A stretch of 11,895 bases of DNA from assembly GCA_002729015.1 (NCBI GenBank), contig PBVO01000042.1, forward strand, positions 67,208 through 79,102, in the 5' to 3' direction. A model generated the notes under the pieces. That model made no database searches. It saw only the letters and a list, made by a program, of their open reading frames with translations, and was not told where the DNA came from. Shown here piece after piece: positions 7,441-11,895 of this stretch. This stretch comes from Candidatus Poribacteria bacterium (GTDB lineage: Bacteria > Poribacteria > WGA-4E > UBA9662). A program made the translations under genes and the position numbers. Every line of letters starts with the position of its first letter. Within the stretch, counting starts at the first letter, position 1.

Positions 7441-8298
7441 CTAAAGAGGTTGCAGAGCTTTTCTGGCATCATTAAGAGCGGTATAGGACTTTTGCATCGT
7501 TTCCCAAGGGTTATAATCAGATCGGTTCCAAATCATACCACTGACCTCGACAGTAACTGATAGCGTTATCTTATGGTTGACCAAAATTTTCAGGTATTCA
7601 GTCAGGTTAAGATTTCCCTCACCTGGCAATAGAAACTGAACAGCACCAGTCTGGTCATAGTATCCATCTTTGATGTGAATATGTTTCGTATATGGAAGAC
7701 ACAGTTCAGCAGAGTAAACCATATCCATGCCCTGAAGATGAAAGTGGCTAATATCAAAGTTGAGTTTAAGGGACTCATGATTTACTTGTTTCATTAGCCA
7801 GTTGGCTTTCTCTGGACTATCGATGGCTCCTCCAACATGTGGTTCTATTGCCAGTATCACCTCAAAATCACGTGCAATATCTCCAAACTGAATAAGCATT
7901 TCTAAAATCTGATCCTGTCTTGATTCCCATTCTGAACTGTTAGCTCCGAGTGTAGTGGTGACAATAGTTGGACTATCAGTCCAACTGAGATCGCGAGCAA
8001 ACCTACAAATGATACGAAATTTATGGAGAAGTTCTACATGTGATATCCTTGATTGACACAAGGGAAGCAAAGCAAGAATTGCCGGAGGTGGAAAACCTAG
8101 ATTATTAATCTTGTTCCTCAGTATTAACCGATCTGACTTATTTAATACGTCCGGTGAAGTTGGCCAACCATCGGCTGCGGTTATTTCGATTGTCTCGTAA
8201 CCTATTCCCTTGATAGTTGAGAGTATATTGTCAATGTTTACATCTCTCATTCCATAGTTACCATATCCTAGCCGAATGTACTCTACAGCAGCCGACAC
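7441..8298 (-). CDS. Xylose isomerase-like TIM-barrel protein (sugar isomerase/epimerase, AP_endonuc_2 fold)
   Basis: A 285-residue protein of the sugar phosphate isomerase/epimerase superfamily, a (beta/alpha)8 barrel with a divalent metal at the centre. The typical metal quartet is visible: E152 in AIEPHVGGAIDSPEKA, D182 in NFDISHF (with H185 nearby), H208 in HIHIKDG, and E251 in TVEVSG. The LPGEGNLNL loop (224-232) is also characteristic. Relatives isomerise or epimerise keto-sugars, polyols or inosose derivatives in the cytoplasm; the exact substrate cannot be read. The start is GTG at 8298, fixed by GGAGG at 8311-8307 with an 8-nt gap. An ATG two bases earlier is out of frame and stops after five codons. 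The stop of the upstream dehydrogenase ends one base before this GTG, so the two are almost certainly cotranscribed and translationally coupled. Confidence 0.88.
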   Translation of the reverse strand: MSAAVEYIRLGYGNYGMRDVNIDNILSTIKGIGYETIEITAADGWPTSPDVLNKSDRLILRNKINNLGFPPPAILALLPLCQSRISHVELLHKFRIICRFARDLSWTDSPTIVTTTLGANSSEWESRQDQILEMLIQFGDIARDFEVILAIEPHVGGAIDSPEKANWLMKQVNHESLKLNFDISHFHLQGMDMVYSAELCLPYTKHIHIKDGYYDQTGAVQFLLPGEGNLNLTEYLKILVNHKITLSVTVEVSGMIWNRSDYNPWETMQKSYTALNDARKALQPL

Positions 8299-8299
8299 A

Positions 8300-9313
8300 T
8301 TAATCCCTCCAATCGAAAATTGCGCCTAGGACCTTATTTTGATGCTCAATCAGGTCTTGATATGATTCTTGTGCTTCTTCTGGTTTGTATATATGTGAGA
8401 TAAGTGGATCCAGTCTAAGTTTTTTTTCGATTACCAAACGCGACAAAAGCTTACAATTTTGCTCCATACTATGTTTGCAAAAATCATTTTGTTTTACTGG
8501 TAGTTTCCACTCATGGGCTCCTAGTAAAGTCAAATTCCCCCCAGGTTTCCACAGGTGTACCTTTTCTAAAAACGGAGTGATATCAGTTTGATAGCGACCA
8601 CGTGGTGAACCGACAAAGACAAACTTACCGTTTCGTCGAGCATAATCAATCGCGGATAGTGAGACCGATGGGACACCAGTACATTCAAGAATTATGTCAG
8701 CCCCTCTTCCGCTAGTTAGTTCCATAATATATGCTTTGGGATTTTCTCGATTTGGATTAATCGTTGTATTAATACCACATAAATGAGCAACATGTAAGCG
8801 CTCATCAACAATATCGATTAGGACAGGAGTCGCACCTGATAAGACCGTCAATTGTGCAGTGAGTTGACCAACGAGTCCGCCCCCAGTAACTATGACAACA
8901 TCTCCTAATTCCGGTTGAGCCGTTTGTATACCAGCGATTGCTACTAATCCCATGCCCAACATAGCAGCAACAGGTTGCTCAAGTTGGTTAGGCAACGGAC
9001 ATACAAGTTGCTGACCAATTGAATAGCTTTGATGATGAATATGGCTAAAAACGAATTCGCCAACGGTAAGATGATCAACCTCAGTACCAATTGCAATAAC
9101 ATGTCCAACTGCGCGATTACCTACGTACAGTGGGTAGGATACTTTCTGAAGTCCGCTTAGTTTGGCCACCTCTGTGCCAGCACTAATGCAACTGTATAGA
9201 GTCTGGATCAGAACCTCACTTGGACCAAGCTTAAATGTTTTCACTTTTGTTTCAAGTTCTACTTGGTTGATATCCTTAAAAACGATGCTTCGTAGTTGTA
9301 CTTGTTGGGTCAA
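8300..9313 (-). CDS. MDR-superfamily (zinc-type alcohol dehydrogenase-like) NAD(P)-dependent dehydrogenase
   Basis: A 337-residue medium-chain dehydrogenase. The N-terminal GroES-like domain carries SCISAGTEV (41-49) where classical alcohol dehydrogenases have the catalytic-zinc GxxxSD motif. NRAVGHV (66-72) takes the place of GHE, and the four-Cys structural-zinc loop is absent. This matches the branch loosely annotated as zinc-binding alcohol dehydrogenase/BchC-like, so zinc dependence is doubtful. The Rossmann motif is GGGLVG (144-149), with acidic residues D167/D170 at the end of beta-2 suggesting NAD rather than NADP. Coupling to the isomerase suggests sugar or polyol oxidation; the substrate is unknown. 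The start is TTG at 9313, since no in-frame ATG occurs before residue 118. Its ribosome binding site is weak, and a 5-codon ATG ORF (9327-9310) overlaps it. Adding one T to the TTTT run would join that ATG in frame (METKFLTQQ). Confidence 0.87.
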   Translation of the reverse strand: MTQQVQLRSIVFKDINQVELETKVKTFKLGPSEVLIQTLYSCISAGTEVAKLSGLQKVSYPLYVGNRAVGHVIAIGTEVDHLTVGEFVFSHIHHQSYSIGQQLVCPLPNQLEQPVAAMLGMGLVAIAGIQTAQPELGDVVIVTGGGLVGQLTAQLTVLSGATPVLIDIVDERLHVAHLCGINTTINPNRENPKAYIMELTSGRGADIILECTGVPSVSLSAIDYARRNGKFVFVGSPRGRYQTDITPFLEKVHLWKPGGNLTLLGAHEWKLPVKQNDFCKHSMEQNCKLLSRLVIEKKLRLDPLISHIYKPEEAQESYQDLIEHQNKVLGAIFDWRD

Positions 9314-9369
9314 AACTTAGTTTCCATTTTTCTATTACCTGTACACGAAAATAAGTCTATTAATTTTCA

Positions 9370-9459
9370 TACTGACTGGACACTTTTTTCTTTTAAGATT
9401 CATCTATGTTCAACGTTGTAGCAATTTTAATCAGTTAGCAATAAATACTTACTGACTGG
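9370..9459. repeat. Ten-bp direct repeat TACTGACTGG, two copies 80 bp apart
   Basis: TACTGACTGG occurs at 9370-9379 and 9450-9459, a spacing of exactly 80 bp, in the 184-bp gap upstream of the dehydrogenase. A degenerate third copy (TTACTGAAAGGACTG) overlaps the end of the Nif3-like gene. These may be binding sites of a regulator of the dehydrogenase/isomerase pair. No clear -35/-10 pair was found in this gap. Confidence 0.4.
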
Positions 9460-9497
9460 GTCGTTGATGTGTTCTGATAACTAGTTCTTAGATTGAC

Positions 9498-10298
9498 TTA
9501 CTGAAAGGACTGTACACCACTTGGGATATAATGTGTAGGTAGATCAGGGAATTTTTCTTTCATAATGGCCGCTTGCCTCTTAATTGCTGGTATTTCACTG
9601 ACACTGTGCAAACTTTCTATGACTGGCAAACCCATTTCAAGGCATGCGATGACGATGAATTCGCTCATCTCACCAATGATTATGGCTTCTGCCCCCATAT
9701 CTCGGGCGGCTTGGGGCATATGTAGTTGATTTTCTCCAAATCCACCAATCAGGAAAGCAAAACTATGAATGAATTTCTTAGCATCACCAAAAATACGACA
9801 TGAACTGAATGCTAAACCATCCTCTACATATTTACTCAATTCTACGACCGATATTCGTCGTGGTAATTCTTGGACAGAAAAGAATTTTTGTTTAGCTTTT
9901 AGGCGGAGGTCTTGGATTCCAAGTGCCAAGACAGCTTGATCAGAAGTGCCATTTTGGTCTAGTGCGTCCCAATTAGAGTGGCTTCTATATACGACAATTT
10001 TATGTTGATCAAGTAGCTCTTTTCTCACATTGTTAGAATAGATATCTTTCTTGCTTGGGCCTTGATACCAACTACTATTTTGCTCTGCTAACCATATTCC
10101 TTCATGGCAAATTATCATGTTAGCTTTTTTCTCAATACACGAACTAATACTTTCTGTATGAATATTCCATAGACAAGCTAAACTGGTCACGTCAGTTTCA
10201 GGATTGCCATAAATGAAACCTAGCTCATCATTTTTAAGACCAATTTCTTTGGGCGCAATCTCTTCGAAGACCTTAGCTATAGCGCTAGCTTTATACAT
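9498..10298 (-). CDS. Nif3/DUF34-like dinuclear metal-centre protein (divergent)
   Basis: A 266-residue member of the Nif3 (YbgI/DUF34) family, which form toroidal hexamers with two metals per subunit and are often mislabelled GTP cyclohydrolase 1 type 2; their reaction remains poorly defined. Family landmarks in order: DELGFIYG near 24-31 (usual D..GL..G), ANMIICHEGIW (59-69), YRSHSNWDAL (104-113), GGFGENQ (185-191), GAEAIIIGEMSEF (202-214) and ESLHSVSEI (228-236). Likely metal ligands are H65, E66, D111, H231 and E235. The canonical HH pair is HE here, and the usual GD...H region is GEMSEF, so this is a distinct subgroup. The start is ATG at 10298 with GAGGT about 7 nt upstream. It is first of the minus-strand series; a 184-bp gap separates it from the dehydrogenase, so shared transcription is possible but unproven. 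Confidence 0.82.
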   Translation of the reverse strand: MYKASAIAKVFEEIAPKEIGLKNDELGFIYGNPETDVTSLACLWNIHTESISSCIEKKANMIICHEGIWLAEQNSSWYQGPSKKDIYSNNVRKELLDQHKIVVYRSHSNWDALDQNGTSDQAVLALGIQDLRLKAKQKFFSVQELPRRISVVELSKYVEDGLAFSSCRIFGDAKKFIHSFAFLIGGFGENQLHMPQAARDMGAEAIIIGEMSEFIVIACLEMGLPVIESLHSVSEIPAIKRQAAIMKEKFPDLPTHYIPSGVQSFQ

Positions 10299-10320
10299 AC
10301 AGCTACCTCGTTGTATGACT

Positions 10321-10360
10321 TATTCAACAGTACTATTGAATAACTGACCTATGTCATAGG
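10321..10360 (-). promoter_or_regulatory. Pair of palindromic operator-like sites upstream of the Nif3-like gene
   Basis: A 22-bp near-perfect palindrome spans 10321-10342: arms TATTCAA and TTGAATA around AGTACT, with one mismatched pair. Five bp further upstream is a perfect 13-bp palindrome CCTATG-T-CATAGG (10348-10360). Both lie within 65 bp of the ATG at 10298, where a repressor or activator would bind. The regulator is unknown. Confidence 0.5.
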
Positions 10361-10491
10361 ATATTAATTATCAAAATGTTTATTGATCTCAAGTAAAGTT
10401 TTAATTTGAGCTAAATTCTTTATCTGAGTTATTTCTATATTGATTGTGAAGTTTTCAGTATTTCCTAACCTTGTACGTTAGCTTGATTGAC

Positions 10492-10565
10492 TCTTCTGAA
10501 GAATCTAAGTTTTAGATTGTTACGCCTAAATGGGTGAAACCCTATCAGGATATTGGGACTTTTAG
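10492..10565. repeat. Cluster of three short hairpins
   Basis: In order: TCTTC-T-GAAGA (10492-10502), a perfect 7-bp stem AATCTAA-GTT-TTAGATT (10502-10518), and GGGT-GAA-ACCC (10532-10542). The last is enclosed by CTAAA (10526-10530) and TTTAG (10561-10565). This could be a structured leader of the Nif3-like transcript or the 3' end of the zinc-ribbon transcript. It matches no riboswitch that I recognise. Confidence 0.35.
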
Positions 10566-10650
10566 ATGTGAACTTTTCGTTTTCTTTAGGTGTTAGTTGG
10601 AAACTCAGCTTGGTATTTAATCAACGTTATCTTACATTTGGTGTGGTATT

Positions 10651-10863
10651 TTAGTTGCCAAATACATCTAAGATATTGGATAGCATTGATGATTCTCCTT
10701 TGTAGAACTCAGTATACTTACATCGATCACAAGTAATCGCTACAAATTTTCGATTTTGCATATTCATAAATTTAGTTAATCCAGTGCCTGTTGCAGAAAT
10801 TTCATCAGTTTGATATGTAGAATTTTGGCACTTTGGACATTCCCATTTTTTACTTTCTTCCAT
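10651..10863 (-). CDS. Small zinc-ribbon protein (DUF2082-type nucleic-acid-binding family)
   Basis: A 70-residue protein with two zinc knuckles, CPKC and CDRC. Counting from the ATG at 10863 the Cys are residues 9, 12, 45 and 48, enough to bind one zinc. The middle ATGTGLTKFMNMQNRKF and the end YTEFYKG...SNILDVFGN match the layout of the DUF2082/zinc-ribbon family, widespread small cytoplasmic proteins described as nucleic-acid binding but without a proven role. Length is typical. ATG at 10863 is preferred over the GTG one codon earlier because AAAGGT lies 7 nt upstream of the ATG but only 4 nt from the GTG. It is separated from the Nif3-like gene by about 350 bp. A -10-like TATACT (10916-10911) lacks a good -35. 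Confidence 0.85.
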   Translation of the reverse strand: MEESKKWECPKCQNSTYQTDEISATGTGLTKFMNMQNRKFVAITCDRCKYTEFYKGESSMLSNILDVFGN

Positions 10864-11455
10864 CACAATTACCTTTGTACTTTATGCTTCTTACTCTTAT
10901 GATAATCAGTAGTATATGCTATCTTTCATGAATTAGCTTAAAAAATAACTAGCGGTTGATAATGAGAATGTATACTAATTTCTATAAGACATAGACGATA
11001 TATGTAAACCCAACCGAATAATTAGAAGCTGAAATCAATTAAATAACAATCCAAATGAGCTTCTAAATATTTACCTAATACTTCAGAATAATCACTTGAA
11101 CTTTAATCAAAGCGTCATAAATTAAACCCAAATTAGACTTGAATTTACAGTAAATTTATCTTTTCATAAATTGGTGATATTTGCCAACGCTAACCGATAA
11201 AAATACAGATAGAACATATTGTTCAAAAAAAGAGAAAAATCTAGATATGTAAATAAATCTGAGGCTTATACCTTATATCTTTTTTCAATCTGTATATCGG
11301 TTGGGAAGTGATTTTCGACCGTTTAATTAATGATTTTTGATTTGGTTATTCCTAATTTCGAAAGTTGTGAACGATACTTTTAGCTGGTGTTTTTTATAGC
11401 TTCGAACCTGACTTAAAAAGATGATAAAAATTTACATCTGGGGGAAATTGCTAGG
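10864..11455. other. Intergenic gap, about 590 bp, AT-rich, no gene seen
   Basis: No ORF with a ribosome binding site or recognisable product on either strand. It contains the zinc-ribbon gene's upstream region, a long inverted repeat (11192-11302) with a small palindrome inside, and two TTCGAA hexamers (11357-11362 and 11401-11406). It divides the minus-strand block from the plus-strand lipoprotein gene. Confidence 0.5.
11192..11302. repeat. Long inverted repeat with 15-bp arms
   Basis: The left arm is AACCGAT (11192-11198), AAAA, then ATACAGAT (11203-11210). The right arm is ATCTGTAT directly followed by ATCGGTT (11288-11302). The arms match at all 15 positions once the 4-nt insert is looped out, and enclose 77 nt. 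Inside is a perfect 13-bp palindrome GAACA-TAT-TGTTC (11212-11224). It could be a structured RNA, a decayed small mobile element or a regulatory site; no target duplication was seen. Confidence 0.45.
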
Positions 11456-11484
11456 TTGCCTTATTAGAATAAAGTGGCTATAAT
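11456..11484 (+). promoter_or_regulatory. Sigma-70-type promoter of the HEAT-repeat lipoprotein gene
   Basis: TTGCCT (11456-11461), exactly 17 bp, then a perfect TATAAT (11479-11484). Transcription would start near 11491, giving a leader of about 78 nt. The leader includes a 6-codon ORF (ATG at 11512, stop at 11530-11532) without a clear ribosome binding site. Confidence 0.65.
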
Positions 11485-11568
11485 AAATCTGATCGATTTA
11501 GGACTAAAGCAATGGTAAGATGGAAATATTGAAGAATCAGGTAAGAAGTGTTTTGGGAGTTAATTGAC

Positions 11569-11895
11569 ATGGATCAATGTATGAAGTTTAAAGATTCAAA
11601 ATGTTCTTTTGTAAAGACAATTAGATTTCTTTTCTCACTGTTTTTCGTCGTCAGTTTCGTATTACTAGGTTGTGGAACAGAACAAAAAGTTAAGCGGATC
11701 GAAGTCAAACTTAAAAGTCCACAACCCGAAGTTAGACGCAAGGCCGCCCTAGCTCTGGCTGAAATAGGGAAACCCGCATCATCAGCTGTTCCTTCTTTGA
11801 TTGACCTCCTAAAAGATGAAGAAGATATAGTTTGCGGAAGTGCAGCCTTTGCGCTATCTAAGATCGAAGATCCTAACGTCGCAAATGCAATCCCT
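11569..11895 (+). CDS. HEAT-repeat lipoprotein (C-terminus cut by window edge)
   Basis: 109 codons are open to the right edge. ATG at 11569 is supported by GGGAG at 11555-11559 with a 9-nt gap; an in-frame ATG at 11581 lacks a site of its own. Residues 1-34 form a lipoprotein signal peptide: basic start (K6, K8, K11, K16, R19), hydrophobic core about 20-33 and lipobox LLGC with C35 as the acylated Cys. From about 48 on, the pattern SPQPEVRRKAALALAEIG...AVPSLIDLLKDEEDIVCGSAAFALSKIEDPNV shows one full HEAT-like repeat and most of a second. Such repeats make curved helical scaffolds for protein binding. HEAT-repeat lipoproteins are expected in the envelope and occur in many copies in poribacterial-type genomes. 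Partner unknown; total length outside view. Confidence 0.88.
   Translation, partial: MDQCMKFKDSKCSFVKTIRFLFSLFFVVSFVLLGCGTEQKVKRIEVKLKSPQPEVRRKAALALAEIGKPASSAVPSLIDLLKDEEDIVCGSAAFALSKIEDPNVANAIP

Larger units (their letters stand above)
10299..10650. other. Intergenic gap, about 350 bp, with palindromes and hairpins
   Basis: No gene is supported. It would hold the end of the zinc-ribbon transcript and the promoter and leader of the Nif3-like gene. A palindrome pair lies next to the Nif3 start (10321-10360) and a hairpin series at 10492-10565. On the minus strand ATGACA is a possible -35, but no good -10 follows. No T-tract terminator was seen after the zinc-ribbon gene. Confidence 0.4.

Noticed and set aside
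7441..10298. One continuous three-gene operon including the Nif3-like gene
   Set aside because: Only the dehydrogenase and isomerase are tightly coupled; the 184-bp gap with its own repeats leaves the third link unproven.
10520..10575. Possible cyclic-di-GMP or other known riboswitch
   Set aside because: The conserved core sequences of the riboswitch classes I could recall are absent; only simple stems can be drawn.
10958..10969. GATAAT-GAGAAT resembling a Fur box upstream of the zinc-ribbon gene
   Set aside because: Only two direct hexamers match and the inverted third is missing; such strings are common by chance in AT-rich DNA.
6778..11224. GAAC...GTTC palindromes at 6779-6789 and 11212-11224 as LexA/SOS boxes
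   Set aside because: The spacers are 3 and 5 bp rather than the 4 bp of the Gram-positive SOS box, and neither neighbour is a DNA-repair gene.

Overview
The window most likely comes from an uncultured bacterium of the Candidatus Poribacteria type or a close relative. The main evidence is the large minus-strand protein at the left edge, which ends in PNPFNPETW. This opening of a C-terminal sorting-like module is very common in poribacterial secreted proteins. The mix around it also fits: a tandem beta-helix secreted protein, a phytanoyl-CoA dioxygenase-like enzyme, a xylose-isomerase-like TIM barrel beside an MDR dehydrogenase, and a HEAT-repeat lipoprotein. The DNA is AT-rich, intergenic gaps are long, and half of the eight genes appear to start at GTG or TTG. 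The assignment rests on recalled family features, not on a search.

Layout. 1-4662 (minus, running off the left edge): a secreted protein of more than 1,550 residues with two beta-helix modules, an FN3-like linker, Ig-like domains and the start of a sorting-like tail. 4663-4827: a divergent promoter region. 4828-5610 (plus): a PhyH-family 2-oxoglutarate/Fe(II) oxygenase. 5903-6403 (plus): a GDP-mannose mannosyl hydrolase-like Nudix enzyme. 6844-7047 (plus): a 67-residue basic protein of unknown function with an internal repeat and a promoter loaded with palindromes. 7048-7440: no gene, but two good hairpins. 7441-10298 (minus): an isomerase/epimerase and an MDR dehydrogenase that are translationally coupled, with a divergent Nif3/DUF34 protein upstream. 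10651-10863 (minus): a small DUF2082-type zinc-ribbon protein. 10864-11568: about 700 bp without a gene, holding a long inverted repeat and a strong promoter. 11569 to the right edge (plus): the start of a HEAT-repeat lipoprotein.

How the genes fit together. The dehydrogenase/isomerase pair looks like a small module for oxidising and isomerising a sugar or polyol. The Nif3-like gene may belong to the same transcription unit, but a 184-bp gap makes this uncertain. The Nudix enzyme acts on GDP-sugars in its known relatives. The beta-helix protein and the lipoprotein are cell-surface or exported products. No classic defence, mobile or CRISPR system is visible. The least explained parts are the small repeat protein with its palindromic control region, the structured intergenic segments, and the divergent metal site of the Nif3-like protein.
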